A stretch of DNA of 64,000 bases from Colwellia sp. (lineage in GTDB: Bacteria; Pseudomonadota; Gammaproteobacteria; Enterobacterales; Alteromonadaceae): assembly GCA_026196955.1 (NCBI GenBank), contig JAPHTO010000049.1, positions 1 through 64,000 on the forward strand. The letters are read 5' to 3'. The translations under genes and the position numbers were made by a program. Shown here piece after piece: positions 7,780-15,931 of the stretch (positions within the stretch are counted from its first letter, which is position 1; each line of letters starts with the position of its first letter). Under the pieces are notes generated by a model. The model had not been told where the DNA came from, searched no databases, and saw only the letters and a list, made by a program, of their open reading frames with translations.

Positions 7780-8748
7780 TTATTCATTTTGTAAAATTGA
7801 ACATAATTGGTTTCTAGAAATATTTTTCATCTTTTCGTTATTTATTAACTCTTCTTCGGCATCAGTTAGGCAAAAATTCAAACCAGCATCATTTAAATAG
7901 CCCTTAGAAGTTGCTGTAAAATACCCCAATGAAATATTGGTTTTTTTATTACTTCTAGATTTTCTTTTACTCATGTTTATTTTAGGCTCTGATGGGGGAT
8001 CAATTAATATCAACCCATTACAAATATTATGATGAATATCTTCCCCTTTTTTGTCTATATACCTTAATCTATATGAGTTAGAGAAGAATATATTCCTGAA
8101 ATGTTTTATTAAATGTTCATCAGGGTCTATGCTTTTCAGTTGACTAATTAATAGAGTGAAACTGAAATGATGGTTAATAAACTCGTTGAGCATTTGTGGT
8201 CTATTTTTAGTTAAAATATCTTTACCTGCACTATAATTTTCTTCTGATCTAGCAAGTAAATTATCATAAGTAATTCTCTTTAATTTTCTGATACTTTTAG
8301 ACTCACTAATATTAACTGTTAAGGTTGAATTTTCATGGAAATTAGTAATTAATTCAGGTGGTTTTAATGATCTCAGTTTGTCTTGGGAGCGTTTTTCATC
8401 TGATGTATTACTAACAGCTACATCATGGATTTGATGTAATAATTTTATAATAAGCTTTATATTTTGATATTTTTTATGATTACTTTTTTGCAACCAATAA
8501 ATATATTTATTCGCATACCGTTCAGATTCAACAGGTACAATTAATACACTATCTTCATCATCAATAAATTCATGCTCCAATAGTTCAAGAGCATCAAAAA
8601 ACAGCTTGTACAATGTTCTAATTGGCTGATCATGTTTAATTAATACATCAGTAATTTGTTGGTTTATTTCTTCAACTTTAATTGCTATACAATTTTCTTT
8701 TTTATGTATTTCCTCATTTATTATTTTAACAAAGTCTTTTATTTTCAT
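7780..8748 (-). CDS. Unknown soluble protein, 322 aa
   Basis: I do not recognise this protein. It is hydrophilic and mostly helical in its first half, with no membrane segment or signal peptide. A basic patch (KINMSKRKSRSNKKTN) lies at about residue 260, and the C-terminal part looks like a small helical domain (LTDAEEELINNEKMKNISRNQLCSIL). The basic patch would suit a nucleic-acid contact, but this is conjecture. The ATG follows GAGGGA. The gene is flanked on both sides by palindromes with the same core (7732-7756 and 8770-8796), as if it were carried as a discrete cassette or regulated by a factor that binds both. Confidence 0.55.
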   Translation of the reverse strand: MKIKDFVKIINEEIHKKENCIAIKVEEINQQITDVLIKHDQPIRTLYKLFFDALELLEHEFIDDEDSVLIVPVESERYANKYIYWLQKSNHKKYQNIKLIIKLLHQIHDVAVSNTSDEKRSQDKLRSLKPPELITNFHENSTLTVNISESKSIRKLKRITYDNLLARSEENYSAGKDILTKNRPQMLNEFINHHFSFTLLISQLKSIDPDEHLIKHFRNIFFSNSYRLRYIDKKGEDIHHNICNGLILIDPPSEPKINMSKRKSRSNKKTNISLGYFTATSKGYLNDAGLNFCLTDAEEELINNEKMKNISRNQLCSILQNE

Positions 8749-8769
8749 TTTTTCCCTCTATATTATAAT

Positions 8770-8796
8770 AAGTTATGGGTTAATAACCCATGACTT
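8770..8796. repeat. Palindrome of the GGTTAT-GGGT type, copy 2
   Basis: AAGTTATGGGTT-AAT-AACCCATGACTT is an 11-of-12 inverted repeat just upstream of the 322-residue unknown gene. It shares GTTATGGGTTAATA with the copy at 7732-7756. Its position next to a start codon suggests an operator. Confidence 0.6.
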
Positions 8797-8863
8797 CAAT
8801 ATTGCATAGAAACAAAACGAATCAATAGCAAACAATAATTAAATTTCTAGGAGTCATGATTTC

Positions 8864-9037
8864 ATGGAAGAAATAGGTACAGATCCACCAGTCGTTTTAG
8901 TCAAAACATGGTTAGAGTTGCTGAGAAATTCAGAAGAAACTATGGCAAGAGACAGAGCAAATAAAATGCTACTTGGTGCTTTTGGTGATGATATGGCAGC
9001 AGTAGTTAAATTTATGAAAAAGCATAATATTAAGTAA
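8864..9037 (+). CDS. Small acidic/helical protein, 57 aa, below the ORF-track cutoff
   Basis: ATG at 8864 opens a 57-codon frame (MEEIGTDPPVVLVKTWLELL... to KKHNIK) ending with TAA at 9035-9037. An AGGAG ribosome binding site lies 10 bases upstream. The protein is helical, with WLELLRNSEETMARDRANKML forming a likely amphipathic helix. It is divergent from the 322-residue gene across the palindrome at 8770-8796, so both may be controlled from there. Function unknown. The strong ribosome binding site and balanced amino acid use support a real gene. Confidence 0.55.
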   Translation: MEEIGTDPPVVLVKTWLELLRNSEETMARDRANKMLLGAFGDDMAAVVKFMKKHNIK

Positions 9038-9177
9038 TTATGTGCTAATAACCTATAATCAGTTAATAATATAAAATGTGATTTTGATTGAGTAATCAGC
9101 GAATTATCCTTTACCTCTAAATGGAGCTATCTGTTTAAGATTAGTGGTTAAATATAGCCTTCATTCATTTGAATAGT

Positions 9178-9201
9178 AAAAGCCAACATTGAGCTGGCTT
9201 T
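9178..9201 (-). terminator. Hairpin terminator downstream of the 125-aa gene
   Basis: AAAGCCA (9178-9184) and TGGCTTT (9195-9201) form a 7-bp stem. On the minus strand it is followed by TTTTAC. It lies 23 bases past the stop of the gene ending at 9224. Confidence 0.6.
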
Positions 9202-9223
9202 ATAGTTAAAATAAATATTACCG

Positions 9224-9601
9224 TTATTTTTTAAAAACATGATGTTTTTTTAATTTTTTATAAATAAGTTTAAATTCATCTTCATCCACTTCAAAGTTAG
9301 TTGATGCATCATTTTCTTTAACTGCTTCAATCAAATCGTTATCAATAGAAATAAACTTATAATCTGGCTCGCAAACAAAATTTAAAAGGTTAAGTTGTTG
9401 AGTGGTGCTCAATTCTTCAAAATATTCTGCATCTTTATTAAAATCTTGTACTTCACTAGCAATAGCTTCATTATCCCAATGCCATTTTTCGGCTAATTCC
9501 TTAAACCAAACTTCTAATGCATTTCCTGATTCTTTTAATAAAACAGACTGGCTAGGTTTTGCTAGATAATTAATCATTATATACCCGTAGTTGTTGTACA
9601 T
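9224..9601 (-). CDS. Unknown small acidic protein, 125 aa
   Basis: The product is acidic and helical with no signal peptide or membrane segment. Visible stretches include VWFKELAEKWHWDNEAIASEV and DEDEFKLIYKKLKKHHVFKK. The first ATG (9601) is preferred because GGGAG sits about 8 bases upstream; an internal Met at residue 9 is an alternative. It starts 12 bases after the stop of the 137-residue gene and ends at a hairpin terminator, so the two form a transcription unit. This may extend upstream to the AcrVA2-like gene. Small acidic proteins next to an anti-CRISPR-type gene could be further inhibitors or regulators, but nothing in the sequence shows that directly. Confidence 0.55.
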   Translation of the reverse strand: MYNNYGYIMINYLAKPSQSVLLKESGNALEVWFKELAEKWHWDNEAIASEVQDFNKDAEYFEELSTTQQLNLLNFVCEPDYKFISIDNDLIEAVKENDASTNFEVDEDEFKLIYKKLKKHHVFKK

Positions 9602-9613
9602 ATTAATTACTCC

Positions 9614-10027
9614 CTAATACCAATTGATCATGTGTTGTTCTTGTTTTTTATCATCAACAATAAATGCAAAGAAATTACATTTGTAAATCCTTATACACTC
9701 ACTCGCTATATCAATAAAAAAATCAATACTATGAAACTCATCTTTGATCACAATAGGCTTTTCACCTGTTGTTATTAACCTTACTTCTGCGCAATCATGG
9801 CAAACATCAAAAAGAAGTCTTTCATGATGATGAGTATCGGCTCTAGCTGTAATAAAGGATAGTATTTCTTCTCTAGACAAATCATTGAACTTATTAGTTA
9901 GCTTGTCTAACATTGCTGAAAAACTATTTAATACTTCTGGTTCTCTAAAGTCTTCGGAAGAAGATACCTCAAAATCGCGTGATTTATTTTCTTCAAGATC
10001 TACTGTCATTTTAGCTGTATATTGCAT
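9614..10027 (-). CDS. Unknown small protein, 137 aa
   Basis: The product begins MQYTAKMTVDLEENKSRDFEV, suggesting a beta-hairpin start, followed by helical segments. It contains a cluster of His (TRADTHHHERLLFDVCHDC) with two Cys that could bind metal. The family is not recognised. A clear ribosome binding site (AGGGGA) lies 6 bases before the ATG. It is the middle gene of a minus-strand run: AcrVA2-like gene, this gene, then the 125-residue gene. Tandem hairpins lie in the 129-base gap upstream of it. Confidence 0.6.
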   Translation of the reverse strand: MQYTAKMTVDLEENKSRDFEVSSSEDFREPEVLNSFSAMLDKLTNKFNDLSREEILSFITARADTHHHERLLFDVCHDCAEVRLITTGEKPIVIKDEFHSIDFFIDIASECIRIYKCNFFAFIVDDKKQEQHMINWY

Positions 10028-10051
10028 TTTATTTCCCCTTTTAGGTCATTT

Positions 10052-10090
10052 TTGGGTGCAAAAACCCAATTCAGCCTTTTTGACTGAATT
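10052..10090. other. Tandem hairpins between the AcrVA2-like and 137-aa genes
   Basis: TTGGGT/ACCCAA (10052-10069) and AATTCAG/CTGAATT (10068-10090) are adjacent inverted repeats. They may form a terminator or attenuator after the AcrVA2-like gene, or an operator for the downstream pair. The GGGT/ACCC core recalls the palindromes at 7732 and 8770. Confidence 0.45.
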
Positions 10091-10156
10091 AATTTTTTAA
10101 ATTCGTTAAGTTTTTATGCTATTAGAGTGTATAACTACACTGTGGTATGGCTGCTA

Positions 10157-11188
10157 TTAAGCAGCAACGCCATTAACTATTGTTGGCGAGATCCATCTGA
10201 TTTCTTGTTTCCGTTCAATACTACCTCTTGCACCAACCCATTGTTTTCTGTAAAAACCACGTCTGGTGAAACACTTAGGGCTTTTATGTTTCCCACCCTG
10301 GTAGTCTTTAATTTGTACTACTTTATTAGAGTTTGATTTTTCAACAAACCAGTTTTTAGGTTGATTACTAGGAAATAACTTAAATCCTTTTTTTGTTTTT
10401 TTGAGCTGTGGGCGTATAGGTTGAGTTGCTTCATTTTCTTGAGCTTTTACAATGCTTTCTTGAGTACATAAATTAATAACTAGAGATGTACAAAATTTTG
10501 CTAAAGGTAAAAGCTCACGACAAACCCGATCAAAATGCGGCTGATTAGAAGAGTATCGATTTGTTGATGATTCTTTACTAAAAGAAAGCTTCAGGCCTTC
10601 TTCAATTGTCCAGTCACCTAGTTGAATTGGAATAGGTGTCAGCCCAAAAGGAGTATTCAATAATAATTTTAAATATGTCTTATTATTTTGCTTTTGATAA
10701 TCGATGCTCGCAAAAAAACCATCCATATCATTACGATGTGGTGTTTTAATGTAAACAGACCATTCAGGAATATTTTGTATTCTTTCAATAGTCACCATTC
10801 CATCGAATGGTGTATTACTTAGCTTGGCGAATGTTTCATCAGAAAAATGATAGGTTCCTTGGGTATATCTCCAAGATATTAATGTTGAAAAAGATATTCT
10901 ATCTATTTCACTGATAGATGATTCATTTGAAGATATATAATCCTTAATTATATTTATACATGATTCAAAATTAATGAATACGGATTTAGGGCAACCAACG
11001 TCAATATTGGGATCAATTTTCTTAATATATTCATCGGTTACTTTCTTTCCAACATTTGGAAGTTTTTTTATTAGTTTATTTAAGTGCTCTACTGGTGAGA
11101 GAGTCCTTTCATTGAGAGAAAAGACACAATCTTGATTCGCAATTTTTGTTGCTGTTGTTACAAATGTTTCACTATAAATTTTTGTCAT
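10157..11188 (-). CDS. AcrVA2-like protein (putative anti-CRISPR family)
   Basis: The 343-residue product resembles the AcrVA2-like family, whose founding member from Moraxella inhibits Cas12a. The best evidence is the C-terminus: KKGFKLFPSNQPKNWFV, then a GGKHKSP/RRGFYRKQW/RWISP block like the conserved tail of that family. I recall this pattern from plasmid- and island-borne homologues but could not align it. Length is close to the founding member (~320). The start is placed at Met5 of the ORF-track entry (11188) because GGAGAAG lies directly upstream of it. Two small unknown genes follow on the same strand. No CRISPR array or Cas gene is in the window, so the target is unknown. Many homologues may have other roles. 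Confidence 0.5.
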   Translation of the reverse strand: MTKIYSETFVTTATKIANQDCVFSLNERTLSPVEHLNKLIKKLPNVGKKVTDEYIKKIDPNIDVGCPKSVFINFESCINIIKDYISSNESSISEIDRISFSTLISWRYTQGTYHFSDETFAKLSNTPFDGMVTIERIQNIPEWSVYIKTPHRNDMDGFFASIDYQKQNNKTYLKLLLNTPFGLTPIPIQLGDWTIEEGLKLSFSKESSTNRYSSNQPHFDRVCRELLPLAKFCTSLVINLCTQESIVKAQENEATQPIRPQLKKTKKGFKLFPSNQPKNWFVEKSNSNKVVQIKDYQGGKHKSPKCFTRRGFYRKQWVGARGSIERKQEIRWISPTIVNGVAA

Positions 11189-11200
11189 ACACTTCTCCAT

Positions 11201-11727
11201 TTCTTGTTAGTAGGTGGGCATGACAAAATGTCAGTAAATATGCCCCCAAAGTTGTAATGATTTAAAAAGAATCATTTTTTTGTACTCATGTTGCTTAAAT
11301 TTAATTATTGTTTCTCAGTATTATTTTTACTGTGTTACAAATTTAAAATTAATTTAAATAAAAAACTTTCAATTTTTAAAATTTTTTTATTGCATTGCGA
11401 AAAAGATATATGATAATATAGCTGTAATATTGCCATACCTTCGATTTCTTGGTGTATTTTATAGAGTGGTTTTCAAAAGTCAATCAATTTCTTTGGTTGT
11501 TTCTCGTGTGTCTGCTTGTTTTTCCTACTATTTTTTTTGGTTTATTTTTTTATCGTTATTTATCAATGGATTATTGGTAAGGTTTTTTGTTGTGTTTTTT
11601 TTGATTGTATGTATTGAAAGGTCTATCTTTTGGGATACTTTTATTTATTGAATATAAAGTGTGTCTAAAGTCTTGATTTAATAAAACTACATGTAACATT
11701 GTTATTAAGTAACTTTAAGGACACAAA
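11201..11727. other. Long AT-rich gap upstream of the recombinase gene
   Basis: I see no convincing gene here; the 73-codon ORF at 11430 is a low-complexity Phe/Ser/Val frame. The only structure is near the right end: GTGTCTAAAGT (11661-11671) and ACTTTAAGGACAC (11712-11724), an imperfect inverted repeat directly upstream of the recombinase gene. It may be a resolution site or the recombinase's operator. Confidence 0.4.
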
Positions 11728-12276
11728 ATGAAAATAGGATATGCAAGAGTAAGTTCAACAGAGCAAAATTTAGAAGTACAACTAAAACAACTTCAAGAAA
11801 TAGGTTGTGAAAAAATATATCAGGAAAAGGTAAGTGGTAAATCAGCCGATAGGCCTGAATTGATTTCAATGCTGGACTTTGCAAGAGCAGGGGACATAAT
11901 TCATGTTACTAAAACTGACAGGTTAGCTAGGTCTACGATTGATGCATTACAAATAGCTGATGAATTGGAAGCTAAAGGGGTTGGATTAGTCTTACATGAT
12001 CTTGGTGATATTAATATTAATTCACAAGTTGGAAAGCTGATATATACGGTGATCAGTTCATTCGCTGAACTTGAAAAATCTAGGATATTACAACGTTGTG
12101 CAGAGGGTAGGGCATTGGCTAAATCCCAAGGCAAACACCTCGGTAGATATAAAAATGAAAAACTCCATGCTCAAATAAAAGAATTTTTTGCTAAAGGAAT
12201 GAATAAGAATTTGATATCAAAAACGCTTAAATGTTCTAGGACGACTATTTATCGAGTTTTGAATGGTAGTAATTAA
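11728..12276 (+). CDS. Serine recombinase, resolvase/invertase family
   Basis: The 182-residue product is a full-length small serine recombinase. The catalytic domain begins MKIGYARVSSTEQNLEVQL, with the nucleophile serine in YARVSS (Ser9 or Ser10). The conserved DRLARS motif and the SSFAELEKSRILQRCAEGR helix are present. The C-terminal HTH (NKNLISKTLKCSRTTIYRVL) binds DNA. Length and layout match Tn3-type resolvases and Hin/Pin invertases. It stands alone with no transposase, so it could resolve a transposon remnant, invert a segment or stabilise an element. AAGGA precedes the ATG. Inverted repeats just upstream may be its binding site. Confidence 0.93.
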   Translation: MKIGYARVSSTEQNLEVQLKQLQEIGCEKIYQEKVSGKSADRPELISMLDFARAGDIIHVTKTDRLARSTIDALQIADELEAKGVGLVLHDLGDININSQVGKLIYTVISSFAELEKSRILQRCAEGRALAKSQGKHLGRYKNEKLHAQIKEFFAKGMNKNLISKTLKCSRTTIYRVLNGSN

Positions 12277-12370
12277 TTTCTTCTATATTAAATAAACTTA
12301 TTTTACATCATAAGATTAATAGTTTGGGGATTTTAAATTTGATTAATAGCCAAACAATCAATAATATAAC

Positions 12371-12383
12371 CGTCATTATGACG
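12371..12383. promoter_or_regulatory. Perfect 13-bp palindrome upstream of the ABC-3C operon
   Basis: CGTCAT-T-ATGACG is a perfect inverted repeat ending 12 bases before the first start codon of the operon. Its position would block transcription or translation initiation, as expected of an operator. Confidence 0.5.
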
Positions 12384-12395
12384 TGTTTGTTTTAA

Positions 12396-13547
12396 ATGGA
12401 ATTTATCAAGACAGTGACTACCCCTAAAAATACTGCTGCTCTAAGTCAATTAGGAAATTTATATCAATACCTAATAGCATTAAAAATCTGTTTAGAGTCT
12501 GATGATGGTGAATTAGTTAATATTGAGCAATATGGTGATTTAACCACGGCTGATTATAATTATGAAATCAAACACCATAATGATCCAAATTACTCGTTAA
12601 TTGATACTCATATTGATTTTTGGAAGTCATTATCGAATTGGGTTGATAATAGAAATACACTTATATCCCATTCAAAGTTTATTTTACTGACCAGTGCTAT
12701 AGTAAAAGAAGACAGTACTTTTAAAGATTGGAATAGAGCTAAGTCAGAGACCAAGTATCAGAAAATCCAAGATATTCATTCAGCTATCAAAAAATCAAAG
12801 CATGAATATAAAACGCTTCAACCATATCTAAATAATATTTTTACTTTTAATGATGATTATACAGAAAAAGAGTTATTAGATGTTTTAGTCAAAGTAACAA
12901 TTAAACATTCATTTGAAAATGCCTATGCGCTTTATGAAAATTTATTAAATCATACTGCTTTTCTATTTTCCAAAATGAACCAAAGATCTTCACTAGTTCG
13001 ATCATTAATAGGCTTTATTGTTGAAAAGGGTGTTCTCTCACCTAAAGAATGGGATATTGAGATAAATGAATTCAGGTCTTTTCTTCAAGAGCAAGCGAGA
13101 AAAACTCTTAATAATGAAGTTTTAGACTTTCCTGATATTGAGCTATCTACTGAAATTGATAAAGCAACACTTGAGAAAAATTTTATAAAGAAGATTGCTG
13201 ACATCCCATATCCAGAGAAAATAAGTGAAGCGGCAATAAATTATACTCAAACACAAAATGTATTAGTTGTTATGGCTAGTCAAAACCCCCATGCACTTAA
13301 AGAGTTTGGTAAACAGGTTATCGAAGCAGGTCGACAGTTGGATAGCTTGAAAGAGATAATTTGCTTAGACGTTGAAACAAACAGTTTAAGTAAATTAATT
13401 AAAAAATCTAAAATACTGTATAACAAAGCAGGCTTAGAAATTCAAACAGGTAAAATTCCTCCAAATATTCAAAGCGGTATTATTCATACTCATATAGATG
13501 AATCTGATTTTCAGTGGAAAATTAAGGAAGAAGACATTGAAGATTAA
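12396..13547 (+). CDS. ABC-3C effector with nuclease-like N-terminus
   Basis: The 383-residue protein starts with a stretch (ALSQLGNLYQYLIALKICLE... NIEQYGDLTTADYNYEIKHH) that has the E-x4-D...E-x-K spacing of restriction-endonuclease-like folds, as in Cap4/DUF4297-type nucleases. The remaining ~280 residues are helical. In ABC three-component (ABC-3C) conflict systems the first gene usually encodes such a nuclease or other effector. The next two genes here are a middle component and a DUF3732-like ATPase, which supports that role. No clear ribosome binding site precedes the ATG, and a palindrome lies just upstream. The C-terminal ~130 residues (RKTLNNEVLDFPDIELSTEI onward) are probably the docking region. 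Function is inferred from context. Confidence 0.65.
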   Translation: MEFIKTVTTPKNTAALSQLGNLYQYLIALKICLESDDGELVNIEQYGDLTTADYNYEIKHHNDPNYSLIDTHIDFWKSLSNWVDNRNTLISHSKFILLTSAIVKEDSTFKDWNRAKSETKYQKIQDIHSAIKKSKHEYKTLQPYLNNIFTFNDDYTEKELLDVLVKVTIKHSFENAYALYENLLNHTAFLFSKMNQRSSLVRSLIGFIVEKGVLSPKEWDIEINEFRSFLQEQARKTLNNEVLDFPDIELSTEIDKATLEKNFIKKIADIPYPEKISEAAINYTQTQNVLVVMASQNPHALKEFGKQVIEAGRQLDSLKEIICLDVETNSLSKLIKKSKILYNKAGLEIQTGKIPPNIQSGIIHTHIDESDFQWKIKEEDIED

Positions 13548-14001
13548 TGAAATTGAAACGCTTTCTTTAAACCCATATTGGTTATCAAATATAATTTGCC
13601 ACTTTATCGAAGGATACGGTAATCATGCCCCATTTGAATTGATTTATTTAGCGACCCCTTTGATTTTAAGAGGTGAACCTCGTAATGCTCTTTGTAAATT
13701 AAATAAAACAAGCACTATTTATTCAGCATTTTTAGATGATAAAGATAAAAGAAAAAGAATAACAGCATTGCAATATTATGTTGAAGTCTATAAAGGCTTT
13801 GTTAATCCTGCTTTTATTGTTTATGCAAATAAAGGTAATGATTTTGGTCTTAAACTTACTAACAATAGTGTTTATGACTATACAAAAGAACGAGATAAAA
13901 CAACAAAAAATTATTTAAAAGCGGCACATAATTTAGGAGTCGTTTTTTCAAAAGAAAAAAAACAGGATTGCTTTTTTAAGCTTGGAGTGTTCAAGGTATG
14001 A
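13537..14001 (+). CDS. ABC-3C middle component
   Basis: The ORF track starts this frame at 13498, inside the previous gene. I prefer TTG at 13537, which follows a strong AAGGAAGAAG ribosome binding site and gives MKINEIETLSLNPYWLSN, 154 residues. The sequence (LNPYWLSNIICHFIEGY, YLATPLILRGEPRNAL) fits the small middle-component family (MC3/DUF6521-like) of ABC-3C systems. These link effector and ATPase. The stop overlaps the start of the ATPase gene (ATGA), and the start overlaps the end of the effector gene by 11 bases. This gives tight translational coupling and probably fixed stoichiometry. Confidence 0.7.
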   Translation: MKINEIETLSLNPYWLSNIICHFIEGYGNHAPFELIYLATPLILRGEPRNALCKLNKTSTIYSAFLDDKDKRKRITALQYYVEVYKGFVNPAFIVYANKGNDFGLKLTNNSVYDYTKERDKTTKNYLKAAHNLGVVFSKEKKQDCFFKLGVFKV

Positions 14002-15905
14002 ACAGTTATATTAAGAAAATTATTATTTTTGGAAAAGATAATCAAAAAAGGGAACTTAGCTTAACAAATGGTCTTAACATTATTTCAGGTCATTCAAAAA
14101 AAGGAAAAAGTGCTCTAATTGAAATTGTAGATTATTGCTTATGTGCAACAGTACCTTCAATCCCTAAAGGGGTGATTTCTGATTTTGCTGCGTTATTTTG
14201 TATTGTACTTAAAGTAGATAAAAACTTTTTAGTGATAGCTAGACCAAATAATAATGATACTCAAAGCAAAATTTATGTATCACTAGAAACGGATGTCAAT
14301 TTCTTAAAAAATTTTGATATTTCATATTTTGAAAACCAACCATTATTAAAAATTAAAGGTGCTGGTCAAGATAATATTGAAAAATTTTTAGGGTTAAATA
14401 TCGCTGATTCTAATCTTACTGAATCTGATGTTAAAAAAGGTAAAGCTTCTTTACGAAATATGACTCCTTTTTTATATCAATATCAAAATTTGGTTGCGAG
14501 TAAACATGCTCTGTTTTCCAAGATGGATGATTATAATCGAAAAGCTAGAATATTAGAGCAAATACCTATTTTCTTAGGTATTGTTGATGCTGAGTATTAT
14601 TCAATTAAGCGTCAAATTGATGAATTAGAAAAAAAATTAAAAGGTATTGAACGAGAGAAAAATAAAGAAACATTGTTTAATACTCAATATGAAAAGAGGT
14701 TAGAAGGACTTTGTAGAAATTATTTTGCAATTATAGGTAAAGAACTACCTAATTTTAATAGTCTGACTAATTTAATAACGATAACAAAGGAATTACCCGA
14801 ATTTGATCAATCTGAGCCATTCAAATCAGACTCTACAAGGTTATATAGTAAATTAAGAGTAAAGCTTTCAACTAAATCTTTAAGATTAAATACGATAAAT
14901 ACCGAGTTACAGAAAATAGAAAACATTGCTAAAAATGCTAAAAAGTCTATTTCAAACCTTTCACATATCAAAAAGCGTAGTGAGGCAGTTGAAATCATTG
15001 ATTGCTTATGTCCTGTGTGTGGTAATGGTGTTGATTCACTATCTGAAGAAGCTAATTCTATCAATTCAGCGTTGGATTCGTTGAACATAGAGGTTGGTTC
15101 TATGGTCGGTTTCGCTAGATTTGATGTCGAACAAATGGAAACACTTAAGCATGAAAAAAGAAACCTCCAAAAAGAAATAAGTGAAATTAATACTCAGATT
15201 AATGAATTTGAAGATTTCAACAAAAAGACAAAAGAATATAAAGATAAAAGAGATTCTTTAGCTTTTTTACGGGCAAAGGTTGAAGTTATAGTTGAACAAA
15301 TTAGTAATAAAATTCAAATTACAGATTTTGGCGAAAAAGGAATTATCAGTGAGCTGAAGTTACTAAGAGAATCACTTACAAAATATGACTTTAAGAAAGA
15401 TCTGGCTGAGTGCCAGTCAAAGCTAAATATGTGGATGAATGAAATAGCGAACCATTTGGATTTTGAGGAGCAGTTTCTTCCAGCGAAATTAGAGCTTAAC
15501 TTAAATACTCTATCAATAATTCATAATGATAAAAATTACGGTCGAATCCGTTTATCAGACTTAGGTAGTGGCGCAAATTGGTTAGCATTTCATTTATCAG
15601 CATCTCTTGGTTTTCTTAAGCTATTTTCGTATAAAAACAAATCACCTGTACCTAATTTTTTATTCATTGATCAACCGAGCCAAGTTTATTTTCCTAGAGA
15701 CGTTGATAGTCATGATAATGATATTAAAAAAGTTGAAAATATATATATTCAAATAGTGAAGACTTTAAAGAAAGGTAGAAAGGAAAGTGGTAAATATTCA
15801 CAAGTAATTGTTTTAGATCATGCTGACAATTTAGATCTTAAGGAATATCGTTATAAACGTTATGTAAGAGCTAATTGGTATGAGTCAGGCGATGCTTTAA
15901 TTTAA
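13998..15905 (+). CDS. SMC-like DUF3732 ATPase of an ABC-3C system
   Basis: The 635-residue protein has a Walker A loop at residues 31-38 (GHSKKGKS) and a long coiled coil at ~200-330 and ~370-450. A zinc-hook-like CPVC sits at 338-341 in the coil tip. It also has an ABC signature-like LSDLGSGANW and a Walker B FLFIDQPS in which the catalytic Glu is replaced by Gln. A VIVLDHAD strand holds the H-loop His. This is the DUF3732 class of SMC/Rad50-like ATPases found in ABC-3C systems, thought to sense invaders and unleash the effector. It is the last gene of a tightly overlapping trio. The D-Q variant Walker B is usual in this class. Confidence 0.85.
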   Translation: MNSYIKKIIIFGKDNQKRELSLTNGLNIISGHSKKGKSALIEIVDYCLCATVPSIPKGVISDFAALFCIVLKVDKNFLVIARPNNNDTQSKIYVSLETDVNFLKNFDISYFENQPLLKIKGAGQDNIEKFLGLNIADSNLTESDVKKGKASLRNMTPFLYQYQNLVASKHALFSKMDDYNRKARILEQIPIFLGIVDAEYYSIKRQIDELEKKLKGIEREKNKETLFNTQYEKRLEGLCRNYFAIIGKELPNFNSLTNLITITKELPEFDQSEPFKSDSTRLYSKLRVKLSTKSLRLNTINTELQKIENIAKNAKKSISNLSHIKKRSEAVEIIDCLCPVCGNGVDSLSEEANSINSALDSLNIEVGSMVGFARFDVEQMETLKHEKRNLQKEISEINTQINEFEDFNKKTKEYKDKRDSLAFLRAKVEVIVEQISNKIQITDFGEKGIISELKLLRESLTKYDFKKDLAECQSKLNMWMNEIANHLDFEEQFLPAKLELNLNTLSIIHNDKNYGRIRLSDLGSGANWLAFHLSASLGFLKLFSYKNKSPVPNFLFIDQPSQVYFPRDVDSHDNDIKKVENIYIQIVKTLKKGRKESGKYSQVIVLDHADNLDLKEYRYKRYVRANWYESGDALI

Positions 15906-15931
15906 TATTGTATTAACAAGGATGTTAATTA

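Noticed and set aside
11430-11651. 73-codon plus-strand ORF
   Set aside because: It is a Phe/Val/Ser/Ile-rich low-complexity frame in AT-rich DNA with no ribosome binding site and no meaningful protein pattern.
11728-12276. Recombinase as evidence for a complete transposon
   Set aside because: No transposase or Tn3-type terminal repeats were found around it, so only a lone recombinase is supported.
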